From contig CACZCH010000015.1 of assembly GCA_902779645.1 (NCBI GenBank), forward strand, positions 1-64,000: a DNA stretch of 64,000 nt, written 5' to 3'. Positions 43,982 through 54,927 of the stretch are shown here, piece by piece. The notes below the pieces were generated by a model. The model searched no databases, was not told where the DNA came from, and worked only from the letters and a program-made list of their open reading frames with translations. Position numbers and translations under genes: made by a program. Numbering within the stretch: position 1 is the stretch's first letter; each line of letters starts with the position of its first letter. The stretch comes from an uncultured bacterium. Its GTDB lineage: Bacteria; Cyanobacteriota; Vampirovibrionia; Gastranaerophilales; Gastranaerophilaceae.

Positions 43982-46900
43982 ATGGGACTAGGCGACTTCT
44001 GGTTACAATTTAATAAGGGTAAAAAGCAGCAATTAAATGATGCTCAACATGGCGTGCGTAAAGAGCAGGTCGATTCAAAGTTTCATAATTTGTTTGATAT
44101 ATATGATGAAAATGGAGATGGAACTCTAGAAACAAATGAATTAGAGGGGATTTTTAAGGGTATAAAAAAGTTTGCTGGAGCTGATAAGATTTTAAACTCA
44201 AGTGAAAATATACAAGCCAAAAGTATATTTGCACAACAAGCCAATATTGAAGATGCCGATTTTCAAGGATTTGTTCAATCTATATCTACTGCAAGTGAGG
44301 ATATTGTATCCACTTCTGAAAAACCAACCCCAGATGGTGGAAAAGAAATCACAACCGAATATAAAGATGGCTCTTTTGAAACAATTTCGTATTATCCCGA
44401 TGGTTCATACAAATTTAAAAAATTTGACCACGAATATACGCAAAATTCAGTTTGGTACACAATAAATGGAGACCCAAATACTCGTTATACAGAGTCACAA
44501 ATAGATGGCATTATAAGAAAAGATTACCAAAAATTATTACAAGAAAATAAAAAAGCTCTTGCGGAATACAAAAAAAATGAACTTACAAATAGAGAGCTTG
44601 GCAAAATACCTCCTCTCGCACCTCCTAAATATAAAGACTACAAATCTTTATATATGGAACGAAAAAATATTTGTCAAAATACTTCAAACGATAAATATGA
44701 AATACACGATTTAGAATTATCAGATAGAGCAAAATTTGATGTTGAAGTTAGAAAATTTTTAATTGAACATTTTGTTGAAACTCATCAAGGTGCAAAAGAT
44801 GCATTAGATACAATGGGAATTCTTGATGATATCGGAGCTGCTATTAATACAGGAGCAGGAGAATTATGGAATTCTATTGTAAATGTTTATAATAAATGGT
44901 TTGGCGATGGTACACAAGAAGATTATCAAAATTTCTATGAATTAGTAAATAAATTTAATCCACATTACGACAAATCTTTACTTGCAAAAGGGGACTTGGA
45001 ATTTATGACAAATCACCCGGATGCATTCTTTGGTAGTTTTGAAACCGATATGGTTGAAAATACAGGACATCAATTCGAGCTTGAAAAAACTGTTCAATTC
45101 CAAAACTTAACGCAACAATACCAAACTGCAACAATTTATAAACAAAGAATTGATTTACTAAAAAAAGCTCTATCTGAAGTTGATATGTATTGGGCTGAAC
45201 AAACTGCATTAACGAATAATCCGGTACAAAGCGACGGTTTAAATCCATATACTCATATTGTTAGTGCAAATAATTATTTATTAGCATTTTTCGGGAATGA
45301 CCAAGAAGCTGCCGATATGGTTTTAAACGGCACTATTGGCAATCCTGATGCAACAATGAAAAAAATAAAAGAATTAATGCAAGATGCACAAGATGCACTA
45401 GAAAATGCTCTATTAAAAAGAACTACAACATTAGAATCTGATGAAACTGGTTCTATGACAATGAGCATTTCATCAAAAGGTTTCGAACAATATTCATATG
45501 ACGAACTACAAGCAAAATATCAATCAGAATATAAAGAAATGTATGGTGTTGATTTTGTTCCTGATGAATTAACAGAAAAGGTTATGGGTGCAAAAGCAAC
45601 TGGTGGTATGGTAAAAATTGCTGCTATTACAATTATTTCAATAATTATTACACGCAGTCCTATAATGGCAGAAATTTTAGGTGCAGCTGGCGGTGCTGCT
45701 ATTGAAGGAGCTTCTGCAAATCTTATCAGAACACTAGTTACAAAATATGGTCAAACCGCTGTTCAACAAGGAATTAAATTTGCTATGACTACGGGAACTT
45801 TGGCAACTGATGTAGGTTTAACTTTATTAAATCAAGTTACAAGTGAACGTGGAGTAAATGGTCAAGAATTATGGGAAAGTGCTAAAGGTTCTGCTAAATA
45901 TATATATTTCGGTGCATATATAGGTTCGCCTGTTGCTCAAGCTGTTTCGCAACGTATTAGCCAAATTGGTGTTGCAGGTAAATTAATGAGTGGTGGTATG
46001 AAATCTACTAAAGGAGCAATACAAACAACGACTATTAGTGGCGATAAACTTTTGGCAAATATAAGTGGAGAGGCAGAGGGTATATTAGCAAAAGGTAAAG
46101 CATTTTTAAAAGCACTTCCTGCTAAAACGGGTGGTTTCGCAGCCGATGTGGGAATGTTTACGGGATTAGAAATTGCAACTGAAGGTGTTGATCCTCTTAC
46201 AGCAGGTGCAGAACAGGGCGAAATGCTCGGTAAATTAAAAATAATGAACCACTTCTTAGAATATATGCTCGGTGCAAAAACTCATACTGCTGTCAATAGA
46301 GCAAGATGGGATGTTGCGGTAGAAAGAGCAGGAGTCAAGAATTGGAATATTAAAGAAATCAAAGCTCCTTCTACTGATGGAAAAGGATTAAAAACAACAT
46401 ATTATGTTGATATTGATGGCATTCCGATAGGTAGATTTGAAGATTTAAATGTTTTAGCAACTGCAATGATGGAACGAGTTTCTGCTGTTTATAGTACAAC
46501 TCCGGCTCCTCGCCAAGAAGCTGCAACCGATGAAACTGCGAAACCAGAACCAGAAATAAGAATGGCAGCCGGCGAGACTGTAGAATCTGAAGTTGTAAAT
46601 ACTTCTAACGATTTAATGGATGCAAGCTTAAGGAATCCTGCACAAATAGCAGAATCAAGAATCAGAGAAGAATGGCAACAACACGATTTAGGAACAAAAA
46701 CTCCGGAAACTGAAGAACCTGCAATTATATTTAAAGATGGTAAATTCGTCATTAATGAAGATTTGACAACACGACAATTAAGCGAACCGTTGCCTCAGAT
46801 TTCAGATGAAGTAACTTCATTAATTTTCAGAGGAAAATTAGGTCAAGAATTGACGAGACGATATGAAGCTGCAAGTGATTTATTTAGTAATGCATTGCAA

Positions 46901-49900
46901 AAACATAAATCAGAGATTCAACGACTTGCAATTGAAAATAAAAATAATCCACAAGCATTTGCACAAAGTGTTGCAAATATTCTTGGTAAAGAACTGGGAA
47001 TGGAAGGGTTAGAACCAGAAGTAAGAATTGTTGCTGATTCGGAAATATCTGGTAGTGGTGGCTTCGATTGGATAGATGGTAGAATTGAAATTAGTGATAA
47101 AATTACAGACTTTAATCAAATTGTAGAATTGGTTTCGCACGAATTTAATCACGCATTGCAATTTGCGGATATCGTTGCTCAATATGGTAAAGATGGTATT
47201 GCTGAATTACTAACACAAAACAAGGCATTTATGGCAAGTGATGCCTTGACACCAGAACAAAAAACCGAATTTATTGATTTATGCGTAAATAGCGAATATA
47301 ACCAAAAACTTGTCGAAAGTGTAAAAGGTAAACGTGCCGAAGAAGGATCGTTAAATGATTATTTAAGAAGAATTTATAAAAATGAAATGACAAATGTTAT
47401 TGATAAAAATGGTCAAGGATATTTAGGTCAAATAACTGAAGGCGAGGCATATTTCATCGGTTCTAAAAATGGTCGTTCATTAGGAATTACAGGGGAAATT
47501 ACAAGTGAACAATTTGAAAGATTAAAACAAGAAAATCCAAATATTCAAGAAAGCTCTGATGGTTTAATATTCCAAATAAATGACGATGGAACTATTACAA
47601 AAATAGGAATTAAATTCCAAGCAGGCGAACCTTTATCTGAATTACAAAGAAGTGCATTAGAAGAATTGACTCAAGGGGAAAAAATAGATCAAGCTAGAGC
47701 AAAACAAATTGAAGCATTAAGAAAAACAACAGCAAGTGAAGATGTAACATTAATGATTGATGGTCAACCTAGAACATTCCAAGCATTTAAAGGTGTTATG
47801 GGTAAGGCTGGCGGTTTCCAACTTGTAGACGGTAATGAACTATTCCAATATATTCCTAAAAAAACAGAACAAATCGCAAGAGAAGAATTATTAGCAGATG
47901 AATTTTATCAAATGGTTGGATGTTTCCCAAAAGAAAAACATATTGTTACAAATGATGATGGTACATCTGCTATAATTACAAAAAATATAATGTTCTTGAA
48001 TGGATTTGATTTTAAATGTAAAGAGGCTGCCGTTCAGACATTCGGAATAGATGTATTATTAGGCAATATGGACAATGTATTGGCTGCATTCAAAAATGAT
48101 GACCATACTCCAATTGCAAATTTGCCTCAAATAAATTTATTCCATCACCCATCCGGAGCAGCTAAACCATCAAGCTCGGTTGTTAGAGAACTGTCAACAT
48201 TATTTAAAACAGGGAAAAATGCAGAAGTTTTAAAACGAGCATCAAAAGAAGAACTAATGAAATCATTAGAAAGTGTAGTTAATATTTCAGATTCTCAAAT
48301 TAGAGAACTTGTAAACAAACATGGAATTGAAAATCCAGATGCTATGGCAAATTTATTAATCGAACGTAAAAATTTTATTGCCAGATTCCTAGAAAATATG
48401 AAAACTACTGAACAAGATGGTTTACCGATTGAAGAATATGTTGCAAATGTTTTAACTAAAACTTTTGGAGAGGTTCAATATGAAAAACTACAAAATGATG
48501 AAAAACTAAATACAACATTAACTGATTATATTTCTGAAAAATTTGATGTTCCAAAACAAAATCTTATATTATACAAACAACTAACAGAGAAACCAGAATT
48601 TGCGAATTATTTAAAATCTAAAATTGAAGATCGAAGTCTAACTATTGAAGATTTAAACGAACTAAGAGATACAATGAAAATGACAGATTTTTGGAGAGAA
48701 ACTCCAGAAAACCAAAATAAAATATTTGATATTTTAATAGATTTTAAGAAAACAAGTAATATTAGTTTTAGAGATGGTTATTATTTAATTTATAACTTTG
48801 CACAACTCAGAAAACTTGGTTCTGAAATGGACACCAATGTTATAGATTCAATTAAAGAAGTTAGCTCTGTATTAGGCAATTTTGCTGATTTGAAATTGTA
48901 TGGCTTTATAATGCCTGATGGAAAACTTGACCACGAGGCACTATCAATAATTCAAGAATTACAAAATAAAAATATTCCTAATAAATATATGCTATTAATG
49001 CTTTCAAAACTCAGAGGTGCTGATGGTAAATATAACAGAGATTTATTAAAAATTGTTGATGATTTAGTAAGCAAAGGTATCGAAGGTGATAATATTCCTG
49101 TACACTTCAATGCAATGGTTACACCAGATGGGATTAATCCAAGTATGTCCAATTATGTTGAAATGTTCCAAAACTTAGGAATACCAAAAGACTATATTGC
49201 TAACTTATTTTTGATGATACGTGTTCGTAATCAAAGAGGACAAATTGAACAAAGAACTTCTGTTTTGGATACCATTTTAAAAATTGCAAAAAAAGGCGAA
49301 CACCCTCAAAATATTGCAAATTTAACAAAGACCTTGGCAATGTTTCCAGAAAGTATGACTGTTGAGTTAAGAAATGCTATTAGCAAAACCCCGGACAATA
49401 TTGATGTTATAAATCTAAATGCTGCATTACAAGCTTGTTTTAAACCAATTAGTTTTAATAGAAATAGTTACTATTTTTTAATTGAAATGTTAGAAGACGG
49501 AGCACCAACAAAAGGTTTGAATAACTTAATTTCAAATACAACTGTTTTAGCAACAAAAACTAATTTTCTTTCTCCAGAACAAGCAGAAAAACAAACTTTT
49601 ACATTACAAGCAGAAGCACAATTGTTGTTTGAACGTGGAAAAACGCTTGATGAAGTGAATGCAATTTTTGCCAAAGCAACTACCAATGGTGTTGTAGATG
49701 AATTTGTGCTTGATAATTTAATAAGAAAATATGGCGAAACAATGCCTGCAAGAGATTTAGTAGATCTTATAAGTTGTTCTAAAATCGTTCCAGAGGATAA
49801 AAACATTCCAATTGAGGAAGTAAATCGACAACGAACAATGATTGCAGATGTAATGATAGAAATGTTCCAAAACGGCTACACAGGTCAGGAAGCAACCGCT

Positions 49901-52873
49901 ATGATTACACCGGCATTAAATATAAAAACAATTCCTCTTTCTAGGAACTATACGATTACAGGATTAAATGAGAAAATCTTTAATTTTGCTAAAAAATGTG
50001 CTGATAATAAAATTCCTGCAACAGATACTCGTTTCATTGAATTAAAAGCAAAAATCGAACAAAATGCTCAAAATTTAACCACAGAAGATATGAATGCAAA
50101 AATGGAAATGATGTTAAATTGGGCAGATAAATTGCTATTTGAAGATAAATTACCACCAAAAACTGTTCAAACTTTTATGGATATTGCAGCATTCAAGACA
50201 AATGTATTCCCAGTTAAGACATATAATTTTGACGAAAAAGTTGTTGAAATAATTAATCAATTAATTGAAGAAAAGGTTATTACTCCTGAATCACCTGCAA
50301 ATTTAGCAATGGTTATTAAAGCATTTAAACTTCAAGATTATGATGAAAATGCAATTAATACTGCTAAACAATATCTTTCAAATCCAATTACACTTGAAAA
50401 TGGAAAAGAATATCAAATGGATGCCGAATCACTAGGTATGTTTATTGGTGCATCAAAAAATAAAGAAACAGGGAAATTTGATCTAGAAATGTTCCATAAA
50501 AATGCACAATTATTTATACTAAAAGCTGACCATGGATTCTCAATACAAGAATTAGCAATAATGGCTAAATTATATAAAGGAAAACTTTCTATTGATCGTT
50601 TAAGCACTGGAGTCAAAGTTAATATTCTGAACAAACTTTCGTATGCATCACCAGAAGCATTAAAATTAATCAGAGAAAAGGTTATTGATACAAAAGATGA
50701 CAACGACAATGTCGTATTTGGCGATACTGAAGTCTTAGTTAATACACTATTAGCAAATATTAATATCGCATCCAGAAACATCAGAACAACACAACAACAA
50801 CGAGCTGAATTCTTACGAAATTTCATTTCAAATAAAGGCAGAAATCCAGAAACAGGACTGAATGATATTGAAACTGCCATCGTTAATTTTGATTTCACAC
50901 AATATGGAAAGGATGGTTTGCCATTAAAGTATAGCCGAGACGAATTTGTAGCAAATCTTCATAGTATCTTAGAAAACTTAACTCCAGAACAGCAAGCACA
51001 AGTTTTGAAATTCCATAACATAGATTTAGGGGATAATGGATTTAACTCTAATCCTAGGATTAGACGATTGCCCGTATCAACTGAGAAATTAACAAATGCT
51101 CAATACAAGCAGATGTTTGAAGAGTTAAATACATTACTTAAAGGTATTAATGAAAATAATATTCAACTTTACAAAGAAACAAGCACAGATGCTATACTGC
51201 AAAAATGTAGCCAACTTGCATCACTAACAGATACTCAACTAAGTGCTATTGCAAAAGAATATCCGGAATTAAAATTTGAAGATTTGAAAGCTATTCAACA
51301 ACAAGCAATTACATTTGGAGAATTAGTTGCTAATAATGATGTTGCAAAATTACCAACACCACTTGTTGTAAAAACTGCAAATGATGAAATAGATAGTTAT
51401 AGCAGCTTTACTACCGAGATGAAAGAAGCATCTACAAGAATAGAAGAAGAATACAACAAATTTGTATATGAAAATGAATTCAAAACGGGTAATGCTGAAA
51501 TTGACGAAATAATGAATGGTATTATGCGTGGCTTACCGGATGTAATGTTGACAGTTGGTAAAAAGCAGCATAAAACTCACAATTATTCTGTTGATGTTCA
51601 CACAATGGAAGTTCTGAAAAAAGCAATAAGTGATCCTGAATATAAAACACTTTCTGACAAAGATAGAACTATTTTGAAATTTGTAATTTTACTGCATGAT
51701 TTTGGTAAGAAATATATAAATCCAGACACTCCAGATACAGGGCATGAAATTGGAAGTGCTGAAATAGCCGCAGGAATTTTGGCACAATATAAAATGCCGG
51801 AAGCAATGAAAGAACGGATCTTAAATATAATTAAAAATCACGATTGGTTCGCTCGATATAACAGAAATGAATGGAACGCAAATTATGTAGCAGCCTTATT
51901 CCGTTCGCCAGATGATTATAAAATAGCAAAAATAATGTCAAAGGCAGATTTAGCAAGCATTAATGATGAATTTAATTATAGAGTTTTAGGTATTGATCCT
52001 CAAAATAGAACACCTGAAAATTACGAGGCAGCATACAATAAAAAATTAGAAAATGTTGATATCTCATATAATAGACTATATTCAAAAACTAACATTATAA
52101 TGAATTCAAGAATTCTAAATCCAAGTAAAATTCCAATGGATGAACAATATGGAGTTCAAGTTCTAAATCTTACGGACGAAGCAATTCCTTCAGATATGGA
52201 TTTAGGTGTTTATGGTATGAATGGCAGCACTAAAGAAAATCTCCGCCTAACTGTTCACATGGTTAAAGACGAAAATTTATTGGGCAATCTGGAAAGTGCA
52301 AAATTAGGAATGGAAACAACCATAAACGATAATAACACTTGGAGTATCAGTATAATTAGATTAAATAAAAAAGGAACATATAAAGACAGAGAATATGGCA
52401 TATTAACTGATGCACCCCTCTCAAGTATAGCAGTTGCTTCCCCTTATAACATTAGCAGTGGATATGAAAAAAGTACTGCAAGATTTGTAGAGTTGTTATT
52501 CTCTGACAAGAATCAACATTTCTTAAAACAGCAATTTGGAGCATCTATGGCTCGCTCCGGCTATAGAATTTCTGAGGCTGACTATCAAGCATTATCAAAA
52601 ATGGTTTATAATAAGAGTTTTACTACTCAAATTGAAACAAAACCGGAAATTGAAGTTAACGGAAGAATGATTCCAACAGAAGCAGTAGTCAAAGCTATTC
52701 AAGAAAGTACCGATGCTCTTATTGCAACCACACCACATCACACGGAGTTCGTAACAACAAATCCAAAAATACAAGGATTAGTTGTTAAGAAAAATAGTAT
52801 GTCTGAAGTTGCTCCAGATTTTATTGCATTTGCAAAAAAATATAATCTCCCAATTATTTTAATTGGTAAATAA
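43982..52873 (+). CDS. Giant EF-hand / HExxH / HD-domain multidomain protein
   Basis: 2963 residues with no signal peptide. Seen in order: a canonical EF-hand loop D42-E53 (D-E-N-G-D-G-T-L-E-T-N-E), YD-like strands (about 125-145), a hydrophobic region with several possible membrane segments (about 535-680), and a zincin site H-E-F-N-H at 1053-1057. A region at about 1255-1400 with K-G-V-M-G-K-A-G-G, a later Y-I-P-K-K and G-N-M-D-N is faintly like the HipA/PI-kinase fold. Long helical repeats (about 1500-2450) and an HD-type domain (H2572-D2573, with an earlier histidine and a later K-N-H-D-W) follow. It resembles polymorphic-toxin or effector architecture. Upstream a sigma-28-like promoter suggests coregulation with motility. 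Function unknown; family ties beyond motifs are inference. Confidence 0.7.
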   Translation: MGLGDFWLQFNKGKKQQLNDAQHGVRKEQVDSKFHNLFDIYDENGDGTLETNELEGIFKGIKKFAGADKILNSSENIQAKSIFAQQANIEDADFQGFVQSISTASEDIVSTSEKPTPDGGKEITTEYKDGSFETISYYPDGSYKFKKFDHEYTQNSVWYTINGDPNTRYTESQIDGIIRKDYQKLLQENKKALAEYKKNELTNRELGKIPPLAPPKYKDYKSLYMERKNICQNTSNDKYEIHDLELSDRAKFDVEVRKFLIEHFVETHQGAKDALDTMGILDDIGAAINTGAGELWNSIVNVYNKWFGDGTQEDYQNFYELVNKFNPHYDKSLLAKGDLEFMTNHPDAFFGSFETDMVENTGHQFELEKTVQFQNLTQQYQTATIYKQRIDLLKKALSEVDMYWAEQTALTNNPVQSDGLNPYTHIVSANNYLLAFFGNDQEAADMVLNGTIGNPDATMKKIKELMQDAQDALENALLKRTTTLESDETGSMTMSISSKGFEQYSYDELQAKYQSEYKEMYGVDFVPDELTEKVMGAKATGGMVKIAAITIISIIITRSPIMAEILGAAGGAAIEGASANLIRTLVTKYGQTAVQQGIKFAMTTGTLATDVGLTLLNQVTSERGVNGQELWESAKGSAKYIYFGAYIGSPVAQAVSQRISQIGVAGKLMSGGMKSTKGAIQTTTISGDKLLANISGEAEGILAKGKAFLKALPAKTGGFAADVGMFTGLEIATEGVDPLTAGAEQGEMLGKLKIMNHFLEYMLGAKTHTAVNRARWDVAVERAGVKNWNIKEIKAPSTDGKGLKTTYYVDIDGIPIGRFEDLNVLATAMMERVSAVYSTTPAPRQEAATDETAKPEPEIRMAAGETVESEVVNTSNDLMDASLRNPAQIAESRIREEWQQHDLGTKTPETEEPAIIFKDGKFVINEDLTTRQLSEPLPQISDEVTSLIFRGKLGQELTRRYEAASDLFSNALQKHKSEIQRLAIENKNNPQAFAQSVANILGKELGMEGLEPEVRIVADSEISGSGGFDWIDGRIEISDKITDFNQIVELVSHEFNHALQFADIVAQYGKDGIAELLTQNKAFMASDALTPEQKTEFIDLCVNSEYNQKLVESVKGKRAEEGSLNDYLRRIYKNEMTNVIDKNGQGYLGQITEGEAYFIGSKNGRSLGITGEITSEQFERLKQENPNIQESSDGLIFQINDDGTITKIGIKFQAGEPLSELQRSALEELTQGEKIDQARAKQIEALRKTTASEDVTLMIDGQPRTFQAFKGVMGKAGGFQLVDGNELFQYIPKKTEQIAREELLADEFYQMVGCFPKEKHIVTNDDGTSAIITKNIMFLNGFDFKCKEAAVQTFGIDVLLGNMDNVLAAFKNDDHTPIANLPQINLFHHPSGAAKPSSSVVRELSTLFKTGKNAEVLKRASKEELMKSLESVVNISDSQIRELVNKHGIENPDAMANLLIERKNFIARFLENMKTTEQDGLPIEEYVANVLTKTFGEVQYEKLQNDEKLNTTLTDYISEKFDVPKQNLILYKQLTEKPEFANYLKSKIEDRSLTIEDLNELRDTMKMTDFWRETPENQNKIFDILIDFKKTSNISFRDGYYLIYNFAQLRKLGSEMDTNVIDSIKEVSSVLGNFADLKLYGFIMPDGKLDHEALSIIQELQNKNIPNKYMLLMLSKLRGADGKYNRDLLKIVDDLVSKGIEGDNIPVHFNAMVTPDGINPSMSNYVEMFQNLGIPKDYIANLFLMIRVRNQRGQIEQRTSVLDTILKIAKKGEHPQNIANLTKTLAMFPESMTVELRNAISKTPDNIDVINLNAALQACFKPISFNRNSYYFLIEMLEDGAPTKGLNNLISNTTVLATKTNFLSPEQAEKQTFTLQAEAQLLFERGKTLDEVNAIFAKATTNGVVDEFVLDNLIRKYGETMPARDLVDLISCSKIVPEDKNIPIEEVNRQRTMIADVMIEMFQNGYTGQEATAMITPALNIKTIPLSRNYTITGLNEKIFNFAKKCADNKIPATDTRFIELKAKIEQNAQNLTTEDMNAKMEMMLNWADKLLFEDKLPPKTVQTFMDIAAFKTNVFPVKTYNFDEKVVEIINQLIEEKVITPESPANLAMVIKAFKLQDYDENAINTAKQYLSNPITLENGKEYQMDAESLGMFIGASKNKETGKFDLEMFHKNAQLFILKADHGFSIQELAIMAKLYKGKLSIDRLSTGVKVNILNKLSYASPEALKLIREKVIDTKDDNDNVVFGDTEVLVNTLLANINIASRNIRTTQQQRAEFLRNFISNKGRNPETGLNDIETAIVNFDFTQYGKDGLPLKYSRDEFVANLHSILENLTPEQQAQVLKFHNIDLGDNGFNSNPRIRRLPVSTEKLTNAQYKQMFEELNTLLKGINENNIQLYKETSTDAILQKCSQLASLTDTQLSAIAKEYPELKFEDLKAIQQQAITFGELVANNDVAKLPTPLVVKTANDEIDSYSSFTTEMKEASTRIEEEYNKFVYENEFKTGNAEIDEIMNGIMRGLPDVMLTVGKKQHKTHNYSVDVHTMEVLKKAISDPEYKTLSDKDRTILKFVILLHDFGKKYINPDTPDTGHEIGSAEIAAGILAQYKMPEAMKERILNIIKNHDWFARYNRNEWNANYVAALFRSPDDYKIAKIMSKADLASINDEFNYRVLGIDPQNRTPENYEAAYNKKLENVDISYNRLYSKTNIIMNSRILNPSKIPMDEQYGVQVLNLTDEAIPSDMDLGVYGMNGSTKENLRLTVHMVKDENLLGNLESAKLGMETTINDNNTWSISIIRLNKKGTYKDREYGILTDAPLSSIAVASPYNISSGYEKSTARFVELLFSDKNQHFLKQQFGASMARSGYRISEADYQALSKMVYNKSFTTQIETKPEIEVNGRMIPTEAVVKAIQESTDALIATTPHHTEFVTTNPKIQGLVVKKNSMSEVAPDFIAFAKKYNLPIILIGK

Positions 52874-52892
52874 ATTAAACTGCAATAAGAGA

Positions 52893-54074
52893 TTATAACA
52901 GCATTACTAACATTAAGAGTTCTAATTCTTCATCATTAAGTGCGTATGCCATATCCATCAAAAGAGGAATTAAATCTTTATCTTCGTTATATGTACCTTT
53001 TACTTTTACATCATTACCGAACATTGATTTGTTTTTAACTCGCAAATCCATTTTATCACTTTTTATAGCAAAACCATTCCATTTATTTTCTATATCAATA
53101 TCTAATTTTTTATCTTTAAATTGACCTTTAATACTGTATCCGCTAAAAGTTCTTGAAACTGTTAAGTCTATTGGTTCATCACCTAATGTACCTTTTAAAT
53201 TTCGCTTTGCAAAACTGTCGGACATTTTTATATCTAATTTCTTGTCACCAATATTTCCTGTTATTTCATCTGCTTTAAATACTTTTCCGTTATGTTTGAT
53301 ATTAAAATTCAAATCATCAACCTTACCGGATAAAGAACGATTTGATAATCCCTGTTTACATTCAACTTCAAAATTTTTATCTGCAAATTGTCCAACGGCT
53401 TTTTTTACTTCTTTGCTTGATTTTGATTCTTTTTGTTCAACACTTTCAATAAAGAACTTCTTAAATTCTTCTTTATTCATTAATGTTGCCTCGTTCGGAT
53501 TTTTCTCATTGGAAACAGCCACACATTTATAGCCATTTCCCAACACAACTTCTCTAGCCATCATTTTTTCACCATCTTTCGTTGTATATTTTATGATTGG
53601 CGTTCCTGTTGGTTTTAAATCTGGGCTTTTCAAACTTTGTTGATGTTCTACCGAATGAGGACTATTTTTAAATTCTTGATATACGAGCATGTATTCCATA
53701 CCCTTTTCTTTATCATCTTTTATACTTTTATATGCGTTAATTCTTTTCTCTGCATTTTGTGGGTCAATTTTTGAAACCATAAAACTATAAGAATGTTCTG
53801 TTGGATCTCCCTGCGGTACTATTTTGCCATTATATTTTTGGATATTTAATCCATACTTTGCAATAATTGCCTCGTATTCTTTATCTTTGGAATCTGGTAC
53901 TGCTACTGCAATACCCTCTTTCGTCTGCATCATACTGTCTGGTGTTGTTGCATATTTAGCAGTAGCCGTTCCGACTTGTCGCATTGTTTCAGAATCAGCC
54001 TTATTGATTTCGCTATAAGGGATTAAATAATTACTTCTAAATGAAATGCTATTTATATTTTGCACACTAGACAT
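52893..54074 (-). CDS. Tagged protein with C-terminal beta repeats
   Basis: 393 residues. The tag I-S-F-R-S is at 10-14. The N-terminal part is mixed alpha/beta. Residues about 230-365 form five or six tandem units of about 20-25 residues with the pattern G-x-x-x-D-x-x-(L/I)-D/N-I-x-x (K-V-D-D-L-N-F-N-I, N-I-G-D-K-K-L-D-I, Q-F-K-D-K-K-L-D-I). This predicts a beta solenoid or stacked sheet. It ends in an acidic helix (N-D-E-E-L-E-L-L-M-L-V-M-L-L). No known domain. Last of a three-gene operon (with 54092 and 54928). The stop lies 20 nt from the end of the convergent giant gene. Confidence 0.6.
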   Translation of the reverse strand: MSSVQNINSISFRSNYLIPYSEINKADSETMRQVGTATAKYATTPDSMMQTKEGIAVAVPDSKDKEYEAIIAKYGLNIQKYNGKIVPQGDPTEHSYSFMVSKIDPQNAEKRINAYKSIKDDKEKGMEYMLVYQEFKNSPHSVEHQQSLKSPDLKPTGTPIIKYTTKDGEKMMAREVVLGNGYKCVAVSNEKNPNEATLMNKEEFKKFFIESVEQKESKSSKEVKKAVGQFADKNFEVECKQGLSNRSLSGKVDDLNFNIKHNGKVFKADEITGNIGDKKLDIKMSDSFAKRNLKGTLGDEPIDLTVSRTFSGYSIKGQFKDKKLDIDIENKWNGFAIKSDKMDLRVKNKSMFGNDVKVKGTYNEDKDLIPLLMDMAYALNDEELELLMLVMLL

Positions 54075-54091
54075 AAAAACCTCACTACTTT

Positions 54092-54916
54092 CTAATATTT
54101 TATATTGTTTTTAATTCCTTGATTCTTTACATAATCAGTAACTGTCATTTCATAAAAATCGCCATCTTTATGTATATCTACTCCATGAAGAAGATTCCCT
54201 TTTCCATCCGGACTGCAAGAATGATAAATTGATTGAATTCCATCATTAGATTTTGCAAATGAAGTTTCTTTTGACAAAGTTCCCTCTGGTGTTGCTTCAT
54301 ATATAGAAACAAAATTAGTGCCGTCAATATTTTGTTTGTTTACTTCATATTTAATGCCTTGCTTATCTAATAATTTTATATATTCTTCAGGAGTTGTATT
54401 AAATTTAATATTTTCCGGGAATAAATCCAAATGAGCATCCGGATTTGAATAGCGTTTTCTTATATCTTCAAGAATTCCATCTTTATCATATCTATAAATA
54501 ATGCTATTCAAATCACCTTGATTTTGGGGATATATACAATCTTCATAACCTGAATAATTATCTACCGCATTTCCGTTATGCCAATGAACAACTTTTATTG
54601 GAAATTCTTGACCTTTAGTTATAAAAATCGAACCACCACCAAATTCATTATCATTGATTATATCAAAATCTTTATTTTCTACTAAACCTGCATTAATTAA
54701 TTTATTTTTATAATCATTCATTGAGGTAGGTTTATTTATATCAAGTGGATTTGCTACGAAATTACGAACCTTTATTGCATCAGCTCCTGTTTTATCTACA
54801 TAGAAATCTGATTCGAATTCTCTTGGTTTGTTATCGATAGGATTTGAAACATTTTGAGAAGTTGCAGAATAACCTCTAAATGCTACTGGATTAAAATTTG
54901 CAATTTTATCAATCAT
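54092..54916 (-). CDS. Tagged protein of unknown function
   Basis: 274 residues. The tag V-A-F-R-G is at about 11-15. ATG has AGGAGG 6 nt upstream. The middle shows G-G-G-S-I-F-I-T-K-G and W-H-N-G-N-A-V-D-N-Y-S-G-Y-E-D. The C-terminal half contains K-D-G-I-L-E-D-I-R-K-R-Y and S-P-D-G-K-G-N-L, again YD-like. No membrane segment. Not recognised. It lies between the two other tagged genes and 17 nt from the next; probably one transcript starting at the promoter near 55583. Confidence 0.6.
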   Translation of the reverse strand: MIDKIANFNPVAFRGYSATSQNVSNPIDNKPREFESDFYVDKTGADAIKVRNFVANPLDINKPTSMNDYKNKLINAGLVENKDFDIINDNEFGGGSIFITKGQEFPIKVVHWHNGNAVDNYSGYEDCIYPQNQGDLNSIIYRYDKDGILEDIRKRYSNPDAHLDLFPENIKFNTTPEEYIKLLDKQGIKYEVNKQNIDGTNFVSIYEATPEGTLSKETSFAKSNDGIQSIYHSCSPDGKGNLLHGVDIHKDGDFYEMTVTDYVKNQGIKNNIKY

Positions 54917-54927
54917 AAAGCCTCCTA

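Noticed and set aside
47142-47160. Long antisense ORFs inside the giant gene and other coding regions
   Set aside because: They lie opposite clear coding sequence, have no ribosome sites and show shadow composition.
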